Source: Canna indica | Taxonomy: Eukaryota; Streptophyta; Magnoliopsida; Zingiberales; Cannaceae | Direction of reading: 5' to 3' | Assembly: GCA_034359265.1 (NCBI GenBank) | Contig: CP136896.1 | Span: 19,561,501 to 19,625,500, forward strand | DNA: 64,000 nucleotides | Part shown: positions 11,658 to 22,858 of the stretch, in pieces | Numbering within the stretch: the first letter of the stretch is position 1 | How the letters are laid out: each line of letters opens with the position of its first letter | The notes under the pieces: generated by a model | The model's input: the letters and a program-made list of their open reading frames with translations, nothing else | What the model was told of the DNA's origin: nothing | Databases searched by the model: none | Position numbers and translations under genes: made by a program

Positions 11658-11933
11658 ATGTCGTTGCGAGCTTTCTATAACGGAATTCCGGGGATGAAGG
11701 TTAGGGATGTGCCCTCATACCTGAAGCCCAAGCTGTCGTGGGACTACATCAAAAAGAGCACAGATCAGGCGGTGGATCGCTACATCGAGAAATATATCGA
11801 GACCAGCTCAATCCAGCCGCTCTACCATGTCTGCTTCGGCGGTATGATCTTCTCCTACCTCGTTTCCCTCCCTGAGGAGCGCCGCCACCTTGAGCATCAG
11901 CAGCAGCACGCCGCCGGCAGCGGCCACCACTGA
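11658..11933 (+). CDS. Small mitochondrial F1Fo-ATP synthase subunit (Fb15/ATP17-like)
   Basis: An intact 91-codon ORF in a single coding exon. It begins [20 protein letters not shown] and has a conserved core ending [13 protein letters not shown] recognise it as the short plant protein family known as fiber protein Fb15, described as a plant mitochondrial ATP synthase Fo subunit. That assignment rests on memory of the family, not on a search. The sequence has a basic N-terminal half and one hydrophobic segment (about residues 56-69, [14 protein letters not shown]) suited to the inner membrane. The His/Gln-rich tail is low complexity. The start is the first ATG after a 5' leader and has GGAATGTCG context. 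The gene is intact, with an hAT element 180 bp upstream and an intron-like, duplicated region downstream. Confidence 0.7.
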   Translation: MSLRAFYNGIPGMKVRDVPSYLKPKLSWDYIKKSTDQAVDRYIEKYIETSSIQPLYHVCFGGMIFSYLVSLPEERRHLEHQQQHAAGSGHH

Positions 11934-13400
11934 TTGCAGCTGCAACCTCTTTCTGATCCTCCCAGGTCGAACCCAAAACCTGCCTTTGATGTTTCGTGAT
12001 GCTTATAGAGTTTAGATCAATCGTGAAAGGATGAACTTTGTCATTAGATTCTTAATATGATTCATAGATTTTCAGATCGACCTAAAGTCTTCGATTTCAT
12101 TGGACAAGTGCGAACAGTCATCCCTCACTTTTTACTTACAAATCATCCTTCTTTTTTTTGGGTAAACTAGTACCCTGATGTTTGATGCAAAATAGTACTA
12201 GTATACTCAACATCAATAAACTGAAGGTCATCTTCAAAACTTATCTGTCTTACAACTAAGGAGACACTCAGGTTTGTTTAAGTGGTGATTGATAGTCGCA
12301 TAACCAAGGATAATGTGCTCAAAAGAGGCACTATCATGAGTTGGTCTTAAAAGGTGGTGCAGCAGTAGTGAAAACATTTACTGTTTTGAAGATTTTATTG
12401 GATGCATCTTTTGGTGAACATAACTGCTATTAGTAAGGTTTTGTTGTATCTTGGTTATGGGTTTCAAATAAAATATTCCATAAAGAAAAAATGATATTTC
12501 ATGGTTTCAAAAAGAGAATTATAATTAAATGTTCCAGAAAAAGGAAGACTTGTACAAGATTCTGATAATCAGATAATGGGAGAACTGGAGAAGTAAATAC
12601 CAAATTTGTTGTCCTCAACCACTTCATATTTAATTTGATTTGTAATGCCTTATCTCGGTTTTCATGCCTACCCAATTAATTTCTCTTGAATAATGGCTAC
12701 TATTGGTGAAGAGGGTCAAATATCTTCATGTAGCTGGGATCGGGATTCATATGATGTGCTATAAGCTACTGAGGACTGTAGTGTTTTAATTATAGCAAAT
12801 ATGATGTGTGTTATGCAGGAGAAAAGGTGGGCCTGAATATAGGAAATGTAGCTCAAGATATTTTTTGGCAGATACAAATGCAATTCTCATTTTCTACATG
12901 CTCTATGTTTAGCTCTTTCAATTTTTCATATTCCAGCTTCAAGCAGAAATCTGTCAATCTTTTTTGTGAGAATGTAGCTCCTTTGTTTCGGTCCATGTTA
13001 TTGTTTTGAACCTTTTCATTGCATGATTCATTTCAAGCAAGATAATAGCTCTTCTTCATATCTAATCCTTATTATAGATTTTCAAAAATCACAAAAAAGT
13101 TAGTGTTGTTTTGAATGCCCATTGTTTTATACTTTTATTTGAACCTCATCTTCTTTGCTATCAGGATGAAGAGCCTTTTATATTGGAAGACTAGGGATGG
13201 GTTCTCAGGATTCCTTTTCTACTTCAATCAAGTTTGTGCTTTATTTGAAAAACTGCTGAAATAAGTGAAAATTGTACACTTGCTATTGGTTCTTTTTTCT
13301 GACTTCTATCATGAATGGCATTGCCTACAATGTAAACTTGTTTTGAATCATTACCTGCCAGTACAAAGGTTAAAACTGTTTTGTTCATCTAAATAAGTTT
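11934..13400 (+). other. Probable 3' UTR intron and terminal exon of the ATP synthase subunit gene
   Basis: A donor-like CCCAG/GTCGAA at 11965/11966 and an acceptor-like TTTGCTATCAG at 13164 would remove a 1.2-kb intron after the stop. The following non-coding exon starts GATGAAGAGCC. The splice calls are inference: no coding potential crosses them, and a transcript would be needed. No other gene is seen in this stretch. Confidence 0.4.
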
Positions 13401-15250
13401 TGAATCATTCCATCAGAAAGACTCACGTGGTAACACAGAGGCTGATGTTTGTCAATTGCTTTGCTTTTAAGTGGTTGCTTCCTGCATTTACAAACTGGTA
13501 CCATCCAAGCTAACTCTTCATAAGTTACATTAAGTTATTGCCAAGGAAAAAACCATATTGCTTGTTTCAATCAGTAAAAAGTAGCCAAACAATTTGTTAC
13601 TGTTTTGAAGCATCAAAATGAAAGAAATCCTGTCTGCATTTTTGTTGTAGCTCTGAATCTGCTAGAAAGGGAAAAGAATCCATATGCTTAGCCTAAAACA
13701 GCAGAAAGTCCCGACTTCTAACTGTATGAGATTGACTATTTGAATGTCTCTTTGTTTGTTTGTTTTTTTATCATTGAGCTCTTTGTTGTGTGCTAAATGA
13801 CCCAAATCTCTACTTATGTACCAATGATATTTAGATAACTTTTTATTGTTTCATGTAGAGTTTACTTGGGTCATCTTTTGTCACTTCTTCCCCAATTAAT
13901 CATTATGAATTCACATAGTCTAATTCACTACGATACCTAAAGATATCCTTAACACCCAGCCATCTTGACTAACACCCATCCTACAATGCTTATCTCTGTG
14001 AAACAATTATCAGTTCACAAGGAACAGATGATTGTTCAAATTATTCAGCGACTCTCATCCAAGTTTAACCTGAACAAATACTCTCTCAAAAGGGGCACTA
14101 TGGGGAGTTGGCCTAGTAAAGGTAATGCAGCAAAAGTGAACACATTGTTGTTCTGAAGATTTTATTGGATGTTTCTTTGATATTGAAATATATATGTCAT
14201 GTCACGGGCTTCAAAAAGATAGTTTCTTGACAAAAGATGGTGTTATATGCTTCTAAAAGGATTGCAATTCAATGTTCAAGAAAGAGGAATTGCAAAATGT
14301 CTATTGCCTTCAACCGGTCCATATTGAAGTCTTCCTTGTCTCAGTTTTCATGCGTACGCAATAAATTTTTCTGCAAAAGCAACTACCATTGGAGGAAAGG
14401 GTGAAAGATCTTGGTTTAATCAGGGTATGGATTCAGATGATATGTTATAATCTACTGAGGAGACTAGCGTTTTGACTATAGCAAAGATGTTGTGCATTAT
14501 GCAGTATGCACTGCAGCTCAAGAAAGATGATGTGCATTATAATTCAATGTTCTGATTGTAAGTTACTGTTTAAGAGCAATCTCAAGCTCAAGCTAGTTCT
14601 AGCATCATGGAACAATACTTGCAAGTCTCACTTTCTAGTCTTCTTTCTGAGAAGATAGTTACTTTGTTTTGGGGCCTTGTTATTGGTTTTGCACCCTAAT
14701 TATTTTTGTATGATTCATGTCAATGAAAATAATAATTCATAGTAGGTTACCACAAAGCAGTGAAAATTATTACTTTATATATAAAGTACGCTTAATTGAA
14801 AATGCAATCTCATTGTCTGTGAAAATTATTATGTTATATATAAAGTACACTTAATTGAAAATGCAATCTCAATTATGTTATATATAAATTACACTTAATT
14901 GAAAATTATTTGTATGATTTTGTCTGTGTATTATTATATTTGGATCTCATTCAATCTCATTGTCTTCTTTGATTTCAGGATGAAGATTTTTTACATGCAA
15001 GACTGACGATGGGTTCCTGGCATTCCTTTCCTATTTCTTGAAACCAAGTTTGTGATATATTTGTAAAAACTGCAGAAATATGTTGATAAATAGAGTTGTT
15101 ATTGGAACTTTTTCCTCAGTTCGATCATCATGAATAGTGTTTCCTATGATGCAATCTTTTATGGCAAAACCGGCACTATTTTGCAGTACAAGGTTATCAT
15201 TCTTCTGTTCAGCCAAGTCAGTTTTGAATTGTTTCTGCTTTTAAGCCTGA
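12250..15250 (+). repeat. Diverged ~1.8-kb tandem duplication of the 3' UTR/intron region
   Basis: Blocks at 12260-13340 recur in order at about 14050-15150: GAAGATTTTATTGGATG at 12398 and 14154; 'gctactgaggac' near 12765 and 'tctactgaggag' near 14450; the putative terminal exon GATGAAGA at 13165 and 14979. The offset varies from about 1685 to 1815 because of indels. The second copy has no coding exon. 13400-14050 between the copies holds nothing recognisable. Confidence 0.7.
14757..14905 (+). repeat. Short tandem repeat (~70 bp unit, ~2.5 copies)
   Basis: GTGAAAATTATTA, then 'tatataaagta' and 'acttaattgaaaatgcaatctca' occur twice in a row, followed by a partial third copy. Confidence 0.7.
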
Positions 15251-15359
15251 TAAATATCTGAATTCTTTGGGTGGTGATAAAGAGACTTGTGTTGGTTGAT
15301 TTGCTTTTTAAATGGCTTTTCCTTCATTTATGAACTCGGTCATTCAGATTAACCTGTGT

Positions 15360-16304
15360 CAATGAAGAAACCAATTTAGTGAGAGTTGCCTAGGTTCTCC
15401 TGTATTCAACTCAATCATAGCTAATGAATTATGGCAAGCTTGCTTCACTACATTTCTCAAAATGAAAAAGAAAAGTTATGTTTAGGTGGGAAAATGAAGT
15501 TAATACTTGAAATCTCATGACTTTGTATATAGCTTGCAAACCTAGGATAGGCGTATTCTTACCTTTTTACTGTTTATGCCCCAAGACGAACTACATTCTA
15601 CTTATGCATCATGATAGTCATTTTTCCAATATTTTTTTGCTTTGTATGATAGTGTCAGAATTAAAGGAATCCTTCCACACTATATTTACCATATCTAAAT
15701 CTGATGGATGTGAAGTCTGCCAATCAACAATAAGTACATTTTCAAATTTAGGTCAGTTAACAGTTATAACTCAGGCTATACTCCAATATATGATATCAAT
15801 TGATGCAAATTTTTCTAGTGTGGCTAGAAGTTTAAGATTGTTTATCCAGCAAGAGTATTTACTATTGAGCATTATAAGCTTGGAATCTGCCATCTATCCA
15901 GTCTCCTGCTACATTACAAATTACATCCTCAATAATAGACTAATAATATGCAAAAAAGAATAAGAGACTAATGACAAACTAATTGAACCACAACATGAAG
16001 TCTGAGAAATTGAAGAGTCCTCATTTCATATCACAATGCACTACTAAATCCTTCTCCTTGATTGCTATTGCTGGTTAATTTGAGAGCACAAATAGTCATT
16101 CGACTGTTGGATTGCTAAAAATAGGTAACAAGATTATACTCTGTAATTTGTATTCGGTAAAGAGACTTTAATATACAACAATAATGTTGGAGTTGAAAAA
16201 ATGTGAAGTTGCCTTTCTCAGAAGGAAATTCTTAAATTATAAGGGTGCAAAATACTGGAACGTGTCTTTCGTTGATAATAGAACAGTACCTTCAAAGCTC
16301 ACAC
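15360..16304. other. Intergenic region between convergent genes; likely 3' UTR of the PHD gene at its right end
   Basis: No coding family is recognised. A 148-codon ORF at 15517-15960 has no visible motif. The right part (about 16150-16304) lies just downstream of the stop codon of the minus-strand PHD gene and probably contains its 3' UTR. Confidence 0.3.
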
Positions 16305-19300
16305 TCAATGCCGTCTGCTTCGAGATTTTGCAGCCAGATGAGGCCTCAGCTGTATGGGATGGGATTTGGCATAATATGAGACATAAAAAATGTAAATTTA
16401 CTGCAAAAAAATATATAATTTTATGGTTCAATGCCAATGAATTAAAATCTAGCACATTTTCAACTCATCCACCACAGTGATAGTTCCAGGTGTGTACTCA
16501 GGTGAATGGAAACCAAATCTTCCAAGTAGTTCCAGCGTGATCTTGGTCAAATTTGCTGACATGAAGGCCAACAGGTACCTTCACATCGATTTGGATTCCC
16601 TAATGCCAGTTGTTTTTTTTAATGAAATGGTGTTCGTTCTTCTAAATTATTCAATAAAAAATGTGTTACAGAAAAATGAAATCCATCTCCCCATCACATA
16701 ACGCAATTTAAGTTTGCACAAACCATCTATCATTCTCCGACCTTACTTTTTTAAGATAAAAAGTTGAACAAGGTCATCCACTTCCTATTCTCAGTATTTT
16801 TTAAGTTGGACAATTTTCTTGAACCAATTCAGCTACCAAATCCTTGTTGGTTATAGTCTGGCAGATAAGTATCCTGTTCTCTTCTCGCTTTCTTGTGAAA
16901 AATCTTGCTCCATATCGGAGGCCAGAATTATTGCCCATCTGGTTCATTCCTAGGGTGGAATCTATCCTTTTCCTCTGGTTGATATTGATCGTCTTACCTC
17001 ATTCGTTCAGGATCTAGAATGTATTAGGCAATCAGTCGACCCTGATGTTATCTCGTGGAAATGGACTCAGAATGGGATTTTCTCAACCAGGAGCCTTTAT
17101 CATCTCCTCGTCTTCAAAAGTGTTTCAGATGGCTCCTCTATTCTTTGGGATATCAAATTGCCATCGGAAATTTCTATATTCGTCTGGATTTGGTCCAAGC
17201 GGCATTTGCTCACAAAGGATCGATTAAACAGATGGGGGATCACCTTGGATGTTAGCTGCCCCCTTTGTAATGCCTCCAGGGAGTCCCACATCCACCTCTT
17301 CAGCGCTTGCCCTTTTACTAGGGACGGGTGGATCTGTTTTCTTTCTTGCCTTCATCGAAGACTGACTCCCTTTGTATCGCCTTCCATCCTCAGTCGTCAG
17401 CCGTCGAAGACTATTAGATCTCGTCTCTCTCTCTTTGGTTTGGTTCTGGTTTGTTTGGTTCAAGCGTAACTCTCGTGTTTTCGGATCCCCGAGCTCCTCC
17501 CATGAATCAACTGCGGCGGCGGCGGCTTGTTTCCTTGAATGATGTAATCCTTGTCTCGATGGACTGTAATTCGACTCTCTATGTCTCTAATCGTCTTTTT
17601 TTGTTTCTAATGTTTATATCCCCTCTCCCCTCTCGCCCTCATCCTGTAATCTTTTCAATTCTCTTGAATAAGATTCCAGGTATTCAACTTTCAAAAAAAA
17701 AACTAGTTTGAACTAACTTAATGGACCCAAGTAAAATATAATGAAAAATCTGAGTTATCAGTTCAGATTTTACTGTGTTTGGTTGGTTTTCACTAGGTTT
17801 TGCTGGTTCTTAACCAAGCTGATATTATGGCTTATAGTACTAATGATTTTGGGAATAAAATGTAATATAATAATAAATATATTAAACTAATATAAAAGTT
17901 ATTGTGTTTTTCATGTTAATTCAATCTAAGAAAATTGAATACAAAGAAAAAACACACATTTGATCTTGACATTATCATGGTGGCAACTGATATGGAGAAC
18001 AAAGGAATTAGATTAGCTCCCTCAACTTAGAGTCTTAGATATAAAAATACAATGGTAAATCTTGAATTTTCATGAGAGTAAAGGTCATAGCTAGTTGATA
18101 GAAAAATATGTGAAAACTAAATAAAAGGCACCTAAGGAAAGTCCTTATATTCCAAGCATGTGATGCCATATAAGTTATACATGTGACAAGTAAGAAATCA
18201 CTGATAACATGTATGGAGGAGATAAGGGCTACAGGGCAGTTATACCAAAACTTATGAACATTATGCATACAATTTAGAAGATTTTTTTTAAAAAAAAAAT
18301 CAACAATACAATAACTGTGCATAAATGTAGGCATCTGACATACCGAATTTAGAAATTTTAGTTGTTTGAAAACCTCTTCAGTTTCCAGTTCCTACAAGTT
18401 GCATACAAGAACAAGTCAAGAACCAAAATTGCACACCATTAAAATACGACCAAATAGTTAAGAAAAGAGCTATGTCAAAGTTTGTAGAAAATTCTCTTAA
18501 TCGAGACAGAAAGGAAATCCTTTCTTCCCTTTATTCCTGTTGTCACAGCCACAAATTTACAACTTCCTCTTCTGGTTGCTAAAAATTGACTTGCAAATTA
18601 AGATATTTTCATCAGTCAAACTAATCAAGCTGGCAGAGATTAAATCATACTTGAAATATTGTAAGAGCAAAAGGTGAAAAAATTAATAAGCAACACATAA
18701 AAGAATATAAGAATTGAAGTACAGTGGCTAAACAAATAGTTACCTGAGGAACAGCGCAATCAGCATGAATTGGATCCCATAGAACAGAACAAGAACAATC
18801 CCAATCTTCACTTTGAACCACAAAAAGAGGCACCCTGTAAAGGAAAGTATGAGTCAACAATTCCTCAGGCCCTTTGGGGATCATTTAGGAATCATTTCAA
18901 CAGAAACATCTAAAATGAAGGATTAATGCCAGATCAAGAGTTGTTCAGGTTGAAAAAGTAATTATCATCAAATCGAGAAGTAATTAGGAACCCGTTGAGA
19001 ATATAAAATAATAGATCCTGTATCATTTAATAGCTTAAGCTTTTAGATGGAATGAAAATGACAGTATCAAAGCAGGTCTATCACTTCAAATCTTGTCCAG
19101 GCCACATAAACATTGCAATTATGAACTAAGATGATAGAAGGATTATCATATAATGCACAAAATTGAGGGCAGAAGTAATTCGCACAAGTATATGGCACTG
19201 ACAAAAAAGACTTCCAAATTATCAAGATAAAGGGAAACATTTTTAAGGCAACCAAAAATCATAGATCCACTTGATGTACCCATATGTTCATATCAGAATT

Positions 19301-22300
19301 AGTCAATAGAGAGTTCCCCATAAACTTAACATGAGCTGTCTCCACCAGCAACAATAAGCTATAATGCCTCAATTGCTAGGAGTCAGCTATATGGATTTTT
19401 TCGTGCAACTAAACTCTGATTAGAGCAATATTACTCGTCAAATTAACAAAAATTGGATCTCCTTTTTTTGTCTACTTATACTTTTTGTGACACCTATAAA
19501 ACTTAGGGTCTATCTTGTTGGAGGATTTTGAACTTAGGAATCGTATTGATACCCATACTTAATGTTTGGTTCAAGGCTTCTGACAAAATGAGTATGTATC
19601 ATTCCCAAAGATATTTAGATTTTATTGCCAAACATTCCTAGGAAATCATTCGGAATCCCAAATCTCTTACCCAACTCCCAACTCCCAACTCCCAAGCCTC
19701 CCAATTTTATAAAATAAATTTCTTTGTTACTATAGATTTTATATTCTATTCCTCTACTAATAAGTATACATATATCAGAAATAGTAAATGAAAGATAGTA
19801 TATTTTGCATTCGAGCCCTCTATTTTTTAAGATTCTAAATGAAAGTCTTTCATCAATAAAAAATACATATTTCTAAAAATAATAGATTATAATTAAGTAA
19901 AAATAAATAGAAATGGTATATTTTGCATTTAATTCCTCTATTTTTGAAATTTATATTTTACTCCTCTATCAATAAAAGATTTAATATTATTACAATTAAA
20001 TTAAAATGATAAAAGAATAGAACACTTTTTGTATTTTAGCCCTTTAAAAATAGTATATTTTGCATTTGAGTTCTTTATTTATACAAATTGTATATTTCAG
20101 CTGTATATCAATAAAAATTACATGTTTTTAAATTTAAATTAAAAAATTAAGTAAATAAAATGCTGAAAAAAAAGGTATAGAGAATCATTACCCCATGTTT
20201 AGCTGAAAAATTAAAATTAAGTAAATGTTATGCTGAAAAATAGCAATATAAGTCATTGCCCCAAGCAATGTTTCCAAAAAGCTACTTGAGCTAACTTTTC
20301 CCGGACGCCATTTAACAGATCATTTTTTCTTCAGATGTTCACCAAACACCCCTGATGTTAAGTATACCATCAGTATTATTGGATGTCTATTCTATATTTC
20401 TATTACCGAGTATTTCATTCCAATAAAGCAAACACCATCTTAAAAACTATTATTAAAGTTCATTCTGAATATTAATAGTAGTATATTCAGCCCTTTTTTT
20501 TGACAAGATGTAGTAAATTCAGCCTTTTTTCGATGAGATGCAAATTCAGCCACTAGGGTTGAAATATATAGACTCAAAAGTATATCCTTTGGGAATGTAG
20601 TGAACATCCTCCTAAAGTCCCAACACTACTGTAAATTAAGTGGTAAAAAGAATTACCTGCGCCACTTTCCACAGATAATTTCCTCAGATGCATCTGAGAT
20701 CAACACCTCTCTGCATTGAACCCAATTACCAGTACTGCAAGACTTCTGTGGCTTTTTCCCATTCCACCCCTAAGTAAAATGTTTGACATGTTCAGCATAT
20801 TAGTCTCACAAAATACCATGTCGCATGATTATCTAGTGAACATTTAAGCCTTACGTTCAAATATAAAGATGCAGTAGAATCCATTTCGTGTGGGTGCTCA
20901 AAATAATTATCTTCGCTGCATAATTAAAGAGAAATAATGAGGAAACAATGATAATCATAGCTTAGATCAATTACTGACGCTATAAGGGGAATAAAACTTC
21001 TATGGAGCCCCTCCTATGAGTGAACCTAGGTTTACTAACATTGAACCTAGTATAATTTATACTGAACCTAGAGTAAGAGTGAACCTATGTTGCAAACGAG
21101 TGAACCTACCATTTTCACTTCAGGTTCAATATTAATGATCCTAGGTTCAATATTAGTAAACCAAGGTTCACTTATAGGAGGGGCTCCATAGAAGTTTTAT
21201 TCCTATAAGGGAAACATTTGGAAACCGTATAAACATCATGTGCACAAACACAACATTTTCAGTGATAAATAACAAAATAAGAAATAAAAAAGCAAAATAC
21301 AAAGAAGATTGATCAAACAATCAACTAAGTTCTTTGCAACATGTAGTTAAAGCAGAGGATGAGAAAAAACAGGTTCAGTACATACATATCATTTTGCAGT
21401 TTTGCACATCTAGAAGCATAAGAAGACAATTAAATATCATATTTTTGTCGAACCTCTTATCTTCAACAAAAAATCTTTATGCTAGTAATCTTTTAACAAT
21501 ATATGAATAGACATCACAGTCATCAATCTTTCATGCCAAGATAATGATAGTCTGCGCCTATAGATTCATCATCAAGCTTCAAAAGTCATTGAACAAAAGA
21601 AGTTAATGGTTACTTGTCCTTTCATTCAGATAACAAATTATTGTATTAGTTCTTTATGTAAGTCATTGACTACTATTAGCAGGTCTTAAGTAATAATAGA
21701 AAGTTCCAATTATATGCACCACTATCTACAATTGATCAGGCCTTATCTTTAAGCAGAAAAAATTCAGTATACTTCTGATACAAAAATCAACAAACTTGTA
21801 TGTTGGATAAAAGTTGCAATAGATTGAAAAATAGATATGCCAAATGACATACTTGGAAACTGGACCAGACCACTCTGGAACTTGTACTTGAAAATCTTTA
21901 CCAATCCGAGCTCCAGTTGTATATGGCTTCATATCAGTCAACATTGATGATATAGAATATTTTCTACGAGTGGGTTGATCAGATGCGGAAACAGGTAACT
22001 CATTGTATTGAGGCTTTGGTTTCTTTTTGAAACAAGCTCGACAATACCACTCACCTGTTGGAATTTTTTTCACTTGATTTTTTCTTACTCTAGGTTTATA
22101 ACAAGATGGATGATATGCTTCATCACAGTGGTCACAAATAAGCATCCTCAGTGGATCATCCAACAGCCCACATGTTTTGCATTTCTCAGAAAACTTGTTA
22201 ATATTGTCGCATGAGATTTCTAGAACAGCACAAGTTCCACTTCTACACGGTTTTCCTAGAAGTCCATGACTTCTAAGCACATGGATGCAGAGCTCCCTAG

Positions 22301-22858
22301 CTGAAGAAAATTCGCCCGCTAGTTCCAGAACATCAGATGAGGAACACTCACCAGCATCATCTGTTTCTATATCGAGGAAAGTTGGAGTATGTTCTGAATT
22401 AGATTTTGATGATGAACACCTTCCATTTGAATTATAGCAGTGCTGTAATACAGATTTGGAAGATTTCCCATTTGATGTGTTGTTTGGTACTTCAGATTCT
22501 CCAATAGAATATATACCATTTGGAACTGACTCATCATCTGCGGTAAGGATTCCAACAGTAGCTCTCTCGGTAACAGCTTTCTGAACTTCCAACAGGTACT
22601 CCTCAGAAATAATGCAGGACTGTGAACCAACAGTTCCTTTTGCAGCCATATTTTCTTCTGGGAGAAGTGCAACTGAATTTCCACTCAATTTCCTTCTCTT
22701 ATAGACATAGCCATCCTTGTGATCCTCCAAACTCAAGCATGTCGCATTGACAATTGATACATCCATCCAGCTTCCGGGTAAAACTACTATCTCACTGTGA
22801 GGTGGTTGATTTTCTTCCTTGTTATGGATTGTATTTTTTAAAGCTATCCTAATGACCC
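16305..22858 (-). CDS. PHD-finger / CW-like zinc-finger nuclear protein, 3' part of the gene
   Basis: A minus-strand gene, probably a chromatin reader of the plant type related to Arabidopsis At1g77250 (from memory). Exons, in gene order: about 22826 or higher to 21853 (PHD finger); 20915-20855; 20769-20657; 18834-18744; 18391-18344; 16349-16305. All internal introns have GT and AG ends and the phases join without a stop. The last exon ends LRPHLAAKSRSRRH and TGA. Exons 3 and 4 of this list encode NWVQC..., CGKWRRVP, DWDCS and DCAVPQ, a layout like a CW zinc finger. The 5' end is cut off by a gypsy element at 22859; upstream exons should lie beyond 34460. Introns carry a MITE (20989-21202), tandem repeats (19795-20110) and a LINE tail (16856-17701). 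The 3' exons show no lesion. Confidence 0.8.
16856..17701 (+). mobile_element. 5'-truncated L1-type LINE (RT zinc-binding tail)
   Basis: The + strand from about 16860 encodes the C-terminal part of a plant L1 ORF2, in frame with SVDPDVISWKWTQNG (about 17033), FSTRSLYHLL and LPSEISIFVWIWSKRHLLTK. It then shows the zinc-binding motif CPLCNASRESHIHLFSACP (about 17259-17315). This is the reverse-transcriptase zinc-binding domain (zf-RVT). A 3' UTR with TTGAATAAG and an A11 tail (about 17692-17702) follows. RT and endonuclease are missing, as expected for 5' truncation. It lies in the last intron of the PHD gene, antisense to it. No clear target duplication was seen. Confidence 0.8.
19795..20110. 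repeat. ~120-bp diverged tandem repeat in a PHD gene intron
   Basis: GTATATTTTGCATT followed by a pyrimidine-rich 'ctctattttt' and 'tcaataaaa' recurs at about 19798, 19915 and 20047. Copies are AT-rich and diverged. Confidence 0.55.
20989..21202. mobile_element. 214-bp Mutator-like MITE
   Basis: Terminal inverted repeats of about 50 bp begin GAATAAAACTTCTATGGAG on both ends and differ at only a few positions. Both flanks carry the perfect 9-bp duplication CTATAAGGG (20980-20988 and 21203-21211), a length typical of Mutator-like elements. The inside repeats 'gaaccta' in both orientations. There is no coding capacity. It sits in an intron of the PHD gene. Confidence 0.9.
21853..22858 (-). CDS. 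Large exon encoding the PHD finger
   Basis: Open on the minus strand up to the retrotransposon boundary. The acidic, Ser-rich front part holds a short basic stretch (YKRRKLSGN, about 22690). It is followed by the segment GEFSSARELCIHVLRSHGLL and a Cys4-His-Cys3 PHD finger at about 22035-22185: CKTC, CDHCDEAYHPSC, WYCRAC. It continues with basic KKKPKP and the conserved TTGARIGKDFQVQVPEWSGP. The donor is at 21853/21852 (TCCAA/GTATG). The acceptor at the 5' side is not certain: candidate AG ends are near 22823 and 22797 (minus-strand CACAG), and the frame stays open to 22907, inside the LTR. Confidence 0.75.

Noticed and set aside
15517..15963. 148-codon ORF (+)
   Set aside because: No motif, no homology I recognise, and it sits in probable 3' UTR/intergenic DNA.
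16184..16480. 98-codon ORF (+)
   Set aside because: Antisense to the terminal exon and 3' UTR of the PHD gene.
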